DNA of 64,000 nucleotides from Candidatus Delongbacteria bacterium. Lineage in GTDB: Bacteria; CAIWAD01. This document shows positions 9,699 through 18,016 of this stretch, in pieces. The stretch's first letter is position 1. The number at the start of each line of letters is the position of its first letter. The notes under the pieces are model-generated. The model was given only the letters and a program-made list of their open reading frames with translations, did no database searches and was not told where the DNA came from. Location of the stretch: assembly GCA_041675285.1 (NCBI GenBank), contig JBAYTZ010000001.1, positions 372,001 to 436,000 of the forward strand, in the 5' to 3' direction. The position numbers and the translations under genes were made by a program.

Positions 9699-10444
9699 CC
9701 CAGTTGCGAATCCACTCCCTGCGCCACGAGGACCTGCCGGCCTGGAGCCGCTGCGAGCCCAATCCCACCCGGCGCAAGGCCTGCCTGAACGAACTCAAGG
9801 CATTGTTCCAATCCGGCGCCAGCTCGGTGGGCCTGCTCTGGTGGGCCCGGGAGGACGAGAATGTGCTGGCCCGCCTGCTGCTCGTGCGCGAACCCGGCGG
9901 CGTCTGTGCCGGGCTGCTGGAGCTGCCCTGGAGCGGCGCCTGGCGCGGCCTGCTGCGCCGCGTGCTGGAACGCGTGACCTACATCCTCGAGCGCCAGGGT
10001 CACACGCGCCTGGAGATCGGCGAGGAGGCGCTGGCCGGTCAGCGGGTCCCCCTGGAGGAACTGGGGCGCGAGCTGCTGGGCCAGGGCTTCCAGCCTACCC
10101 CGTCGCGCGCCGTGGTCCGGCTGCGCCGCACACGGACGGCGTCGGCGGAGCTGGCGGGCACTCTGCCGGCCGGGGCCGAACTGGACGGCGACGACGGCGG
10201 CGTTTGGCGGCTGGAGAGCCTGCCCCCGGCCGCCGAACTGGCCGCCGGATTGGCCGCCCTGGCGGCCCAGGGCGCCCTGGAACTGCGGCTGGAATGGCCG
10301 GGGGATCCCGCGGAACTGCCCGAGCCTCCCGCCGCGGACTGGCAGCGGCTGGAGGGCCGGATCCGCCGCGCCTGGAGCCGCCCGCTGGCCCGCCCGCAGG
10401 CGGAGGCCCCGACGCCCGCCGACCCGGCGCCCGTCGCCGACTGA
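9695..10444 (+). CDS. Hypothetical protein, possibly acetyltransferase-like
   Basis: 249 residues, start chosen at the ATG overlapping the stop of the M16C peptidase gene (ATGA at 9695-9698); the frame is open further upstream only inside that gene. The first 145 residues contain helices and strands in an order that could fit a GNAT-like fold (RLLLVREPGG...LLRRVLERVTYILERQGHTRLEI), but no acetyl-CoA loop can be pointed to. The C-terminal 100 residues are Ala/Pro/Glu-rich and low in complexity. I do not recognise the family. It sits between the peptidase and the biotin carboxylase in what looks like one transcription unit. Confidence 0.7.
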   Translation: MTQLRIHSLRHEDLPAWSRCEPNPTRRKACLNELKALFQSGASSVGLLWWAREDENVLARLLLVREPGGVCAGLLELPWSGAWRGLLRRVLERVTYILERQGHTRLEIGEEALAGQRVPLEELGRELLGQGFQPTPSRAVVRLRRTRTASAELAGTLPAGAELDGDDGGVWRLESLPPAAELAAGLAALAAQGALELRLEWPGDPAELPEPPAADWQRLEGRIRRAWSRPLARPQAEAPTPADPAPVAD

Positions 10445-10463
10445 GCCCAAGCGAGGAGACCTG

Positions 10464-11990
10464 ATGTTCCGCAAACTCCTGATCGCCAACCGGGGCGAGA
10501 TCGCCCTGCGCGTGATCCGCAGCGCCCGGGAACTGGGCATCGCCACGGTGGCCGTGCACTCGGAGGCGGACCGGGGCGCGCCGCACGTGCAGCAGGCCGA
10601 CGAGGCCGTCTGCCTGGGACCGGCCCCCAGCCGCGAGAGCTACCTGCGCGGCGAGCGGATCCTCGAGGAGGCCCGACGGCTGGGCGTGGACGCCATCCAT
10701 CCGGGCTACGGCTTCCTCTCGGAGAACGCCGACTTCGCCCGGGCCTGCGGGCAGGCCGGGATCGTCTTCGTGGGCCCGCCCGCGGAGGTCATCGAGGGGA
10801 TGGGCTCCAAGACCGCCGCGCGCCAGGCCATGCTGCGGGCCGGCGTGCCCGTGGTGCCGGGGACGGAGGCGGCCATCGTCGATCCCGCCGAGGCGATCCG
10901 CGTGGCGGAGGGCATCGGCTTTCCCGTGATGCTCAAGGCCGCGGCCGGCGGCGGCGGCAAGGGCATGCGCCGGGTGGAGGGCGCGGCGGACTTTCCCGCC
11001 GCCCTGGAGGCCGCGCGCCGCGAGGCGCTGGGGGCCTTCGCCGACGGCGCCGTCTACCTGGAGAAGTACCTGGAGGAGCCGCACCACGTGGAGGTGCAGA
11101 TCCTGGCCGACGGCCGGGGGAACGTGTTGCACGTGGGCGAGCGCGAGTGCAGCATCCAGCGCCGGCACCAGAAGGTGGTGGAGGAGAGCCCTAGCCCCTT
11201 CATCAGCGCCGAGCTGCGTCAGGCGCTCTGCGAGACCGCCGTGCGCGCGGCCCGGGCGGTGGGCTACGTCAACGCGGGCACCATCGAGTTCCTGGTGGAC
11301 GGCCGGCAGAACTTCTACTTCCTGGAGATGAACACGCGCCTGCAGGTGGAGCACCCGGTCACCGAGTGGGTCTCGGGCCTGGACCTGGTGCGCGAACAGC
11401 TGCGCATCGCCGCGGGCCTGCCGCTGGAGCTGGGCCAGGCCGACCTGCGGCTGCGCGGGCACGCCATCGAGTGCCGGATCTGCGCCGAGGATCCGCTGGC
11501 CGGCTTCCTGCCCGACACGGGCCGGGTGACGCGCCACGTGCCGCCGGGAGGGCCGGGCGTGCGGCTGGACTCCGGCGTGGAGAAGGGCAGCGAGGTGGGC
11601 GTGCACTACGATCCGCTGCTGGCCAAGCTCAGCGTCTGGGCCCAGGACCGGCCAGCGGCCATTGAGCGCATGCTGCGGGCACTGGGCGAGTACCGCCTGC
11701 ACGGACTGCGCACCAACTTGGACTTCTGCCGCTGGGTGCTGGAGCACGAGGTCTTCCGCGCCGGGCGCTACGACACGGGCTTCATCGCCACCCACTTCCA
11801 GCCCGAGCGGCTGGCGGACGATCTGCCGCCGGAGGCCCTGCTAGCCGTGGAGACCGCAGGGCTGCTGGAGCGTCTGGCCGGGGAGGAGAGTTGCTCGCAC
11901 ACCCGCCGCCGGCGCTCCACGGGTCTGGATTGTCACGAGTGCGGCCAGCGCGAAAGCGCCTGGCGCCTGCAGCACCGGAGGCTCACATGA
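10464..11990 (+). CDS. Biotin carboxylase subunit (acetyl/propionyl/pyruvate-carboxylase type)
   Basis: ATP-grasp enzyme that carboxylates the biotin of a carrier protein using ATP and bicarbonate. The 508-residue protein has the full AccC pattern: N-terminal RKLLIANRGEIALRVIRS, HPGYGFLSENADFA, the glycine-rich ATP loop AAAGGGGKGMR, YLEKYLEEPHHVEVQI, GERECSIQRRHQKVVEE, and the catalytic stretch NFYFLEMNTRLQVEHPVTE. It is about 55 residues longer than E. coli AccC; the extra C-terminus carries CSHTRRR...LDCHECG, an unusual Cys-containing tail. Its stop overlaps the start of the biotin carrier gene by 4 bp, so the two are surely partners. No carboxyltransferase is in the window, so the acyl substrate is unknown. 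Confidence 0.93.
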   Translation: MFRKLLIANRGEIALRVIRSARELGIATVAVHSEADRGAPHVQQADEAVCLGPAPSRESYLRGERILEEARRLGVDAIHPGYGFLSENADFARACGQAGIVFVGPPAEVIEGMGSKTAARQAMLRAGVPVVPGTEAAIVDPAEAIRVAEGIGFPVMLKAAAGGGGKGMRRVEGAADFPAALEAARREALGAFADGAVYLEKYLEEPHHVEVQILADGRGNVLHVGERECSIQRRHQKVVEESPSPFISAELRQALCETAVRAARAVGYVNAGTIEFLVDGRQNFYFLEMNTRLQVEHPVTEWVSGLDLVREQLRIAAGLPLELGQADLRLRGHAIECRICAEDPLAGFLPDTGRVTRHVPPGGPGVRLDSGVEKGSEVGVHYDPLLAKLSVWAQDRPAAIERMLRALGEYRLHGLRTNLDFCRWVLEHEVFRAGRYDTGFIATHFQPERLADDLPPEALLAVETAGLLERLAGEESCSHTRRRRSTGLDCHECGQRESAWRLQHRRLT

Positions 11991-12478
11991 AGCGCTTTGT
12001 CGGGTTGCAGGGTCCGGCGGCACGCGCCCTGGGCTGGGTGGGGGACACGCAGTCCGGTCAGCTGCACGAGGGGGGCGAGATCCGCAGTGTGGACGCCTGC
12101 CCGGGCGAGGGCCTGCTCTCGCTGCGCCTGGGCGATCGCCTGTTCCGCGTCGAAGCGCTGGGCGGCCACCGCTGGCGCGTCAACGGCCGGGAGGTGGAGA
12201 GCCGCGTGCTGAGCGAGCTGGAGCATCGATTCGCCGGGTTCGGCGCCGGGGACGACGACGACCAGGCCCACCGCCTGGAGGTCCCCATGCCCGGCCGCGT
12301 GGTGCGCGTGCTGGTCCAGCCCGGGGACGAGGTGCTGCGCGGACAGGGCCTGGTGATCGTGGAAGCCATGAAAATGGAAAACGAGCTCAAGGCCCCGCGG
12401 GCGGCGCGGATCTCCGCCGTGCACGTGCGCGAGGGCCAGGGGGTGGAGAAGGGCACGCTGCTGCTGGAGTTCGCCTGA
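11987..12478 (+). CDS. Biotin carrier (BCCP-type biotinyl domain) protein
   Basis: 163 residues. The C-terminal 75 form a biotinyl domain: PMPGRVVRVLVQPGDEV, then EAMKMENELKAP with Lys129 as the biotinylation site, and a closing KGTLLLEF strand. The N-terminal 85 residues have no clear family match but hold a small beta-rich segment, as in the carrier subunits of pyruvate/propionyl-CoA carboxylases and Na+-pumping decarboxylases. ATG overlaps the biotin carboxylase stop (ATGA), and its own stop overlaps the next start by one base. It acts as the swinging arm between the adjacent carboxylase and an unseen carboxyltransferase. A link with the OadB/OadG pump at 44.8-46.1 kb is possible but not shown. 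Confidence 0.9.
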   Translation: MKRFVGLQGPAARALGWVGDTQSGQLHEGGEIRSVDACPGEGLLSLRLGDRLFRVEALGGHRWRVNGREVESRVLSELEHRFAGFGAGDDDDQAHRLEVPMPGRVVRVLVQPGDEVLRGQGLVIVEAMKMENELKAPRAARISAVHVREGQGVEKGTLLLEFA

Positions 12479-13059
12479 TGGGCCAGGTGCGGGTTCGCGC
12501 GACCCCGGCCGCGCCGGACACCCTGACCCGGGAGTGCTGGCTCGTGCCTTTCGCCGCGCCGCCCCAGCCGCGCACGCTGCGCAGCCGCGTCCGGCTGGCC
12601 AACGGGCGCCTGACCGTGCGCTACGTGCTGGAGGGCGCGCTGGAGGATCTGGAGCTGCCCCGGCCGGTGGACCCGCCCCGGCGCCTGGACGGGCTCTGGC
12701 AGGCCACCTGCTTCGAGGCCTTTCTGTCCTCGCCGCCCGCCGCCGGCTACCGCGAACTCAATCTGGCGCCCGCCGGGCACTGGGCCTGCTACCGCTTCTC
12801 GGCGCCCCGGGAGGGCCTGCAGCTGGAGCCTGCGCTCGCGGCTCTGGACTGGAAGACCCACCGGGTGCCCGGGCACTTCGCCATCCGCTTCACCCTGCGG
12901 ACCGCCGAGCTCGAGCTCGGCGGACCCGCCCTGCGCCTGGGCCTCTCCGCCATCCTCATGCGCCGGGACGGCGTGCGCGAGTTCTGGGCCCTGGACCATC
13001 CGGCCGCCGCGCCGGATTTCCACAATCCCGCCGGCCACCTGCTGGAGCTGCCCCTTTGA
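12478..13059 (+). CDS. DOMON-like domain protein
   Basis: 193 residues matching the bacterial DOMON-like family by its conserved landmarks: LDGLWQATCFEAFL (about residues 70-83), YRELNLAPAGHWACYRF, a middle basic strand region, and a C-terminal SAILMRRDGVREFWALDHPAAAPDFHNP. DOMON folds bind haem or sugars; in this bacterial subgroup the ligand is not established. No signal peptide is apparent. It is translationally coupled to the biotin carrier gene (TGATG) and ends the plus-strand unit; the next gene is convergent. Confidence 0.8.
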   Translation: MGQVRVRATPAAPDTLTRECWLVPFAAPPQPRTLRSRVRLANGRLTVRYVLEGALEDLELPRPVDPPRRLDGLWQATCFEAFLSSPPAAGYRELNLAPAGHWACYRFSAPREGLQLEPALAALDWKTHRVPGHFAIRFTLRTAELELGGPALRLGLSAILMRRDGVREFWALDHPAAAPDFHNPAGHLLELPL

Positions 13060-13080
13060 TTTCGGCGCGGGGGTCGGGAA

Positions 13081-13178
13081 TTCACCACAGAGACACAGAG
13101 ACACAGCCAGGCAGATTGTGGATGTCCGCCCCGTACTCTCCAATCATGTTGCTGTGCCTCTGTGTCTCTGTGTTGAGA
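13081..13178. repeat. Inverted-repeat pair, CACAGAGACACAGAG family, copy 2
   Basis: The left arm 13081-13107 contains CACAGAGACACAGAGACACAG and the right arm 13150-13178 reads CTGTGCCTCTGTGTCTCTGTG, the near reverse complement. About 42 bp separate them. The pair lies in the short gap between the convergent DOMON-like and truC-fusion genes, where it could serve as a bidirectional hairpin. It belongs to the same family as 2601-2736, and the spacers share short blocks near the right arm. Confidence 0.85.
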
Positions 13179-13190
13179 ACAGTTCCCCAG

Positions 13191-14735
13191 CTACGGTTTG
13201 TGGAAAAGGATCACCCGCCCCTCGCGCTCCAGAACCCAGCCGAAGCGCTGCGCCAGCCACTCCAGCGTGCGCGGCCGGGCCACGCAGACGTGGGCCGGGT
13301 CGCGCGCGTAGCTCCAGCCCGGGAAGGCCGCGTCCGTCTCCAGCAGACCCGTGGAGAGCGCCAGCCAGCCGCCGGGCGCCAGCCAGTCGTTCCAGCGCGT
13401 CAGCTCCTCGAGGGGCCGGGACAGGTGTTCGAAGACCTCGCAGGCGCTGAGCCAGGCCTGACCGGGCGTCGGCGGTTCGGCAGGCTGGAAGAGCGGATCC
13501 CAGCCCCGGGCCGTCAGGCCCGCCGCGCGCAGCAGTTCCACCAGCACGGGCTCCGGGCCGCAGCCCAGGTCCACGCCGGCGGCGCCCGGCGGCAGGCGCC
13601 GCGCCAGCTCCTCGGCCAGCGGCCGCAGCCAGTCGCGGTACCCCGCGTCCATGCCCGAGTTCCGGTGCAGGCGCAGGCGCGCCTCCGCCGCGGCGGCGTC
13701 CAAGTGCTGGCCCGGCTCCAGCTGGATCAGCCCGCAGTCCGGACAGCTGCGCCAGCGGCGGCCCTGCTCGGCGTGGAACGGTTGGGCCGCCGCGCCGCAC
13801 AAGACGCAGGGCCCTTCCTGTTGCTCCGCCGCCGGCTCAAGGGGACGAAGCGCCGCCGGCTGCGCCGTGCCCAGGGCCAGCTCCGCCCGCCGCGCCGCGC
13901 GCTGGCGCCAGGCCTTGCCGGGCTTCAGCAGCACGCCGTCGAAGAGCGGCGGCGCGGCGGTCTCGGCCATGGGATTGGGCAGACCCAGGGCCGCCAGCAC
14001 GCGCTCCAGGTCCGGATCCAGCCGCGTGCGCAGGCGCAGGGCGTCCTCCCCCGCCGTCACACCCGTCAGCTCCAGTTCCACGCAGCAGAGGGCCAGCCGG
14101 CTCAGACCGACCTCCCGGGCCAGGCTGCGGTTGAGATGGCGGTCGCCGTGCTCGCCGTCTCCCAGCAGGGGATGGCCGATCCCCGCCAAGTGGCGGCGGA
14201 TCTGGTGCATGCGCCCGGTGGACGGCCGGCACTCCAACAGGGAAACGCGCGTGGCCGGATGGGTGTGCGCGCCGCGGCCGGAAGGGAAGGGCGCCTCCAC
14301 CCGGGCCAGGCAGCGCCAGGCGGTGCGGGCCTCCTGCAGGGCGGGTTCCTGGCTGGCCGGATCCATGTCCTTGAGGGGGCGCTCGATCAGGCCCTCGTCC
14401 AGCCACTCGCCGTCCCGGGCCGGCCAGCCCCGGCAGAGGCAGAGGTAGCGCTTGCCCACCCGGCGCTCGCGGAAGGCCTGGATCAGGCGTCCGGCCGCGC
14501 CGGCCTCCAGGGCGAAGAGCAGCAGGCCCGAGGCGCCGCGGTCCAGCCGGTGCACGGACCAGACCCGCCGGCCCAGCTGCTGGCCCAGCCAGCGGGCGGC
14601 GCTATCCTCAGCGGGGGAGAGGGCGCTGGGATGGGTGTGCAGGCCCGAGGGTTTGTGCACGGCCAGCCAGTCCGCCGCCTGGTGCAGGATGGGCAGGCGG
14701 GGCGCCCCGGCAGGCAGGTCCGGCGCATCGGGCAC
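13191..14735 (-). CDS. truC: TruC-type tRNA pseudouridine synthase fused to a zinc-ribbon class I methyltransferase
   Basis: The 514-residue protein is a two-enzyme fusion. Residues about 15-260 follow TruC, which makes pseudouridine-65 in tRNA: ILHQAADWLAVHKPSG, the catalytic motif HRLDRGASGLLLF (Asp65), RRVGKRYLCLCRGWP, STGRMHQIRRHLAGIGHPLLGD and GDRHLNRSLA. Residues about 310-514 hold a CVLC...CPDCG zinc-ribbon pair, then HRNSGMDAGYRDWL, a SAM motif VDLGCGPEPVLV (near 385), CEVFEHLSRPLEEL, LAPGGWLALST and DPAHVCV, as in a stand-alone class I methyltransferase family. The GTG at 14735 is chosen because it follows the upstream gene's stop by 11 bp; longer starts run into that gene, and the ribosome site is weak. 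The methyltransferase substrate is unknown; the fusion suggests RNA. Confidence 0.85.
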   Translation of the reverse strand: MPDAPDLPAGAPRLPILHQAADWLAVHKPSGLHTHPSALSPAEDSAARWLGQQLGRRVWSVHRLDRGASGLLLFALEAGAAGRLIQAFRERRVGKRYLCLCRGWPARDGEWLDEGLIERPLKDMDPASQEPALQEARTAWRCLARVEAPFPSGRGAHTHPATRVSLLECRPSTGRMHQIRRHLAGIGHPLLGDGEHGDRHLNRSLAREVGLSRLALCCVELELTGVTAGEDALRLRTRLDPDLERVLAALGLPNPMAETAAPPLFDGVLLKPGKAWRQRAARRAELALGTAQPAALRPLEPAAEQQEGPCVLCGAAAQPFHAEQGRRWRSCPDCGLIQLEPGQHLDAAAAEARLRLHRNSGMDAGYRDWLRPLAEELARRLPPGAAGVDLGCGPEPVLVELLRAAGLTARGWDPLFQPAEPPTPGQAWLSACEVFEHLSRPLEELTRWNDWLAPGGWLALSTGLLETDAAFPGWSYARDPAHVCVARPRTLEWLAQRFGWVLEREGRVILFHKP

Positions 14736-14746
14736 GGGAGGCGCGC

Positions 14747-15046
14747 CTATTCGGGCAGAACTTCCAGCCAGCCGCCCAGAATCTCGATCAGCTGCTTGGC
14801 CTGTTCCGGGCTGCTGATGTTGAATTTGGACTGCTGGCGGAACACGTCGTTCTGCTTCTTGTAGCGGGCGATGCGGTACTTCACGGCGCTCCACTCGGCC
14901 GTGCCCGAGCTACGGTCCCGGTAGCGGAAGACGATGGTCGTCCAGGCGCCGCGCGTCAGGAAGGCCTTGTCCAGCTCGCGAACCAACTCATCGCCGCTGG
15001 CGGGATCGGAATACGCGATGGTGATGTCGTCCAGTTTCTCGGCCAT
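14747..15046 (-). CDS. Small hypothetical protein upstream of the truC fusion
   Basis: 99 residues, soluble, with a mixed alpha/beta look: an acidic N-terminal half (DDITIAYSDPASGDELVREL), a strand-rich middle (TRGAWTTIVFRYRD) and a basic SAVKYRIARYKKQN segment, ending NISSPEQAKQLIEILGGWL. The repeated charge pattern and length suggest a small single-domain protein. I do not recognise a named family. It is cotranscribed with the TruC/methyltransferase fusion (11-bp gap). Confidence 0.75.
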   Translation of the reverse strand: MAEKLDDITIAYSDPASGDELVRELDKAFLTRGAWTTIVFRYRDRSSGTAEWSAVKYRIARYKKQNDVFRQQSKFNISSPEQAKQLIEILGGWLEVLPE

Positions 15047-15171
15047 GGGGCTCTCCTCTGGGGTCCGGGCGGGCGGCGCGCGGACGGATGGTGGTGCGGC
15101 TTCAAGGTATGGAACGCCGGCTGGGGGCGGAAGCGGGCCCGCAAGCCGGCCCGGCTTCCAGCTGTTGCCCG

Positions 15172-15201
15172 TTGAACAGGCGAGCTTTGGTTAGGTAGAT
15201 T
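15172..15201 (+). promoter_or_regulatory. Possible sigma-70 promoter for the MFS transporter gene
   Basis: TTGAAC (15172-15177), an 18-bp spacer and TAGATT (15196-15201) lie upstream of the MFS gene, whose ribosome site CAGGAGG is just before ATG 15222. The predicted start would leave only a short leader. The match is moderate and is offered as a candidate. Confidence 0.35.
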
Positions 15202-15221
15202 GGGGCAAACAGGAGGTCCAG

Positions 15222-16940
15222 ATGTCCGATCCAGCTTCGCGCGCGCCCGCCCCGGACCCGCAGGAAACCAAACCCCGCCGCCGCTTCAAGTTCTCCGCCA
15301 TCAAGACCGTGTTCGCGATGGAATACGTCTTGCAGGGCCTGGCCAACCCCTTCCAGGGCATCACCTACCAGCCCTTCTTCCGGCACTTCCGCTTCGACTA
15401 CGGTCTGAGCGAGGCGGCCACCCAGAGCCTGTTCTCCAAGTCCTACCTGGCCTGGAGTTTCAAGCCCCTGATCGGCTTCCTGATCGACGCCTACGGCAAG
15501 ACGCGCACGCTGCTGATCATGCTGCTCAGCGCCGTGACCCTGGGCTACTTCCTGGTGCCCTATGTGGACCGCAGCTACCTGGTCTTCTTCGCCTTCATGT
15601 TCGGCCTGTCCATCGTCATGGCCGCCACGGACGTCTCCGTGGACCGCGCCACGGTGATCGAGGGCGACGAAGAGGCCAAGGCCACGGGCAAGAGCAAGGC
15701 CTCCACGGTGGGCCTGAACCAGGCCATCTGCTGGACGGCCATTTACGGCACGGGCATCCTGGCCGCCGTGCTGGGCGGCTGGATCGCCGAGAACCTCGAG
15801 TTCAACTTGTTCATCCGCTTCCTGTGCATCATGCCCCTGATCACCCTGGGCTTCGTGCTGCTGATGCCCAAGGACAAGGCCAAGCCCATCCCCGTGCGGC
15901 GCTCCGTGCGCAACTTCTGGGACGGGTTGAACAGCGGGCCGATCCTCTGGATCATGCTCTTCTACTTCATCTTCCACTTCCAGCCGGCCCTGGGCGCCCT
16001 CTGGACCAACCACCTGATCGAGAACCTGCACTTCTCCCAGACCCAAATCGGGCTGGCCGACGGCGCCAGCAACTTCGGCTACTTCCTGGGAGTGATCCTC
16101 TTCGCCGTGGTGGGCATCAAGTGGCAGGACAAGATGGGCCTGCGCAAGCTGTTCAAGATCTACATCCTGCTCAGCGTGGCCGTCAACCTGACCCAGTACC
16201 TGCTGGTGGATCCCTGGTTCAGCCGAGTCACCGGCGGCCTGCACGCCCTGATGCCGGGCGTGCCGCTGGAGAACGTGCGGCTGGGCTGGCTGGCCACCTA
16301 CAACTTCCTGCTCTCCATCGCCGCCAGCATCATCCGCATGAGCACGTTCAGCCTGGTGGGCGCCGTGATCCCCGTGGCCGCGGCGGGCAGCCTGTTCGCC
16401 GGCTTCATGAGCGTGGCCAACCTGGCCTATTCTTTCTGCTACGCCTCCGGCGCCTGGCTCTACACCAACGGGATGAACTTCGGCGTCCTGCGCAGCATCC
16501 AGGACTCGGTGTTCGGCATACCCGGCCGGCCCGGGGACGAGTTGTCCATCAGCATGCTGATCCTCATCGGCTCGCTGGCCTATCTGCTGAGTTTCGTCGC
16601 CACCCGCATGCTGCCCGACAAGCGCCAGACCCTGCAGGGCGTGGATGAGGAAGAGCAGCAGGACGGCCCGGAGCGCTGGCTGCGCCTGCCCGCCATGACC
16701 AAGGGGCTGGTGGACAAGAGCACCCTGGCGCTGGGCAGCTTCCTCTTCCTCTTCTTCAGCTGGAACTGGTTCGCCGATCTGGGCCCGATCCAGCAGCTCG
16801 AGGAGGCCATCGGCGTCTACATGCAGCCCGGCTTCGGCCTGGGTTTCGATCCCATCTCGGCCCTGCTGATCTGCTTCTTCGGTCTGACCTTCGTGCGCAA
16901 GCTGACGCTGGACTCGCTGCTCAAGCGGCAGGCGGCGTGA
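15222..16940 (+). CDS. MFS-type permease, BT1 (folate-biopterin transporter)-like
   Basis: 572-residue integral membrane protein with about 12-14 hydrophobic segments after a basic N-terminus (residues 1-30). The early motif SYLAWSFKPLIGFLIDAYGKTR is the loop 2-3 signature of major-facilitator proteins, and the KPL-G-x-x-D form is typical of the BT1/folate-biopterin branch. A charged loop at about residues 465-490 (VDEEEQQDGPERW) separates the last membrane helices. The substrate cannot be told from sequence. It has its own candidate promoter and is followed by a terminator hairpin, so it is probably a single-gene unit. Confidence 0.8.
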   Translation: MSDPASRAPAPDPQETKPRRRFKFSAIKTVFAMEYVLQGLANPFQGITYQPFFRHFRFDYGLSEAATQSLFSKSYLAWSFKPLIGFLIDAYGKTRTLLIMLLSAVTLGYFLVPYVDRSYLVFFAFMFGLSIVMAATDVSVDRATVIEGDEEAKATGKSKASTVGLNQAICWTAIYGTGILAAVLGGWIAENLEFNLFIRFLCIMPLITLGFVLLMPKDKAKPIPVRRSVRNFWDGLNSGPILWIMLFYFIFHFQPALGALWTNHLIENLHFSQTQIGLADGASNFGYFLGVILFAVVGIKWQDKMGLRKLFKIYILLSVAVNLTQYLLVDPWFSRVTGGLHALMPGVPLENVRLGWLATYNFLLSIAASIIRMSTFSLVGAVIPVAAAGSLFAGFMSVANLAYSFCYASGAWLYTNGMNFGVLRSIQDSVFGIPGRPGDELSISMLILIGSLAYLLSFVATRMLPDKRQTLQGVDEEEQQDGPERWLRLPAMTKGLVDKSTLALGSFLFLFFSWNWFADLGPIQQLEEAIGVYMQPGFGLGFDPISALLICFFGLTFVRKLTLDSLLKRQAA

Positions 16941-16953
16941 TTCTGACCTGACG

Positions 16954-16990
16954 AAAGCCGGAGGGCCCGCGGGTCCTCCGGCTTTCCCTT
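16954..16990 (+). terminator. Rho-independent terminator after the MFS gene
   Basis: AAAGCCGGAGG (16954-16964) pairs perfectly with CCTCCGGCTTT (16975-16985) around a 10-nt GC-rich loop, and a pyrimidine run CCCTTTCC follows. It lies 14 bp after the permease stop codon and just before the WYL regulator gene. Confidence 0.75.
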
Positions 16991-17005
16991 TCCTGGCGGG
17001 ACGCC

Positions 17006-18016
17006 GTGGCCGATCAACCCCAACTGGTGCGCGCCCTGCGCCTGCTCCGCCTGCTGGGAGGGTCGGGCTGGACCACCGTGCGCGAGCTGCGCCAGCGGCT
17101 GGGCGGCCGCGAGACCGCTCGCACCGTGGCCCGCACCCTGGAGGCCATCGAGGCCGCGGGCCTGCACCTGGAGCGGCGCGTGGTGGCCCACGGCGAGCAC
17201 GAGCTGCGCCTGCCCTTCAGCCTGAGCGTGCCCCCCGACCTGCTCAATCCCGACGAGGCCCTGGCGGCCCTGGTGCTGGCCCAGTTCGGCGAGCACTTCG
17301 TGGGCAGCCGGGTGGGCGAGGTGCTGGACGGCCTGCTGGACAAGGTCGAGCAGCTGCTGCCCGGCGCGGGGCTGATCGCCCATGCCGGGCTGGAGCAGGC
17401 CCGGGACGCCGTGGGCGTCAAGCAACCCGGCCAGGTGACCGGCGGCCCGGGGGAGGGCCTGCTCTTGCGCCTGCTGGCGGCGATCCTCGAACGGCGCTGC
17501 TGCCGCGTGGACTACCACCGGCTGGACGGCCCGGAGACCCGCCGCTTCACGGTCCATCCCTACAGCCTGATCTTCCACTCCGGCGCCATCTACGCCCTGG
17601 TCTGGCAACCCGACCACCAGTCCTGGCTGCACCTGGCCCTGCAGCGCCTGGCGGGCCTGGAGGCGCTGTCCGAGCGCTTCGAGCGCCAGCCGGACTTCCG
17701 CCTGGCCGACTTCATCAACGGCAGTTTCGGGATCTGGCACGCCGAGCCCTGCCGGGTCCGCCTGCGCTTCGACGCCCGGCTGCGCGCCTTCCTGCTCGAA
17801 CGGCAGTGGCATCCCAGCCAGCAGTGGAGCGAAGAGGAGAACGGCGACCTGCGGCTGGACATGCAGGTGGGGCTCTCCCCCGAGTTGCGGGCTTGGGTCC
17901 TGCGCTGGGGCGCCCACGTGGAGGTGCTGGAGCCCCCGGCCCTGCGCGAGGACGTGCGCCTGCAGCTGGTGCTGGCCGCCGCGCGCTACCTGCCCGAGCC
18001 CCGCGCCACCGACTGA
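17006..18016 (+). CDS. WYL-domain transcriptional regulator
   Basis: 336 residues beginning with GTG (VADQPQL), with a winged-HTH-like N-terminus (LRLLRLLGGSGWTTVRELRQRL...VARTLEAIEAAG) as in the HTH-WYL family. The central region carries the WYL core, with the strand pair CRVDYHRLDGPETRRFTVHPYSLIFHSGAIYALVW and an Arg-rich ligand pocket. A C-terminal WCX-like extension follows (RVRLRFDARLRAFL...LRLDMQVGLSPELRAWVLRWG). WYL regulators sense nucleic acids or nucleotides in several systems; no operon partner here shows the target. Confidence 0.85.
   Translation: MADQPQLVRALRLLRLLGGSGWTTVRELRQRLGGRETARTVARTLEAIEAAGLHLERRVVAHGEHELRLPFSLSVPPDLLNPDEALAALVLAQFGEHFVGSRVGEVLDGLLDKVEQLLPGAGLIAHAGLEQARDAVGVKQPGQVTGGPGEGLLLRLLAAILERRCCRVDYHRLDGPETRRFTVHPYSLIFHSGAIYALVWQPDHQSWLHLALQRLAGLEALSERFERQPDFRLADFINGSFGIWHAEPCRVRLRFDARLRAFLLERQWHPSQQWSEEENGDLRLDMQVGLSPELRAWVLRWGAHVEVLEPPALREDVRLQLVLAAARYLPEPRATD

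Noticed and set aside
13191..14735. Ordinary RluA/RluD ribosomal pseudouridine synthase
   Set aside because: No S4 domain; the RRHLAHxxHPIxGDxxHGD and NR blocks are those of TruC.
12534..14864. 776-codon plus-strand frame across the DOMON gene, the repeat and the truC fusion
   Set aside because: It spans a non-coding inverted repeat and reads antisense through TruC; it contains no family-like segment.
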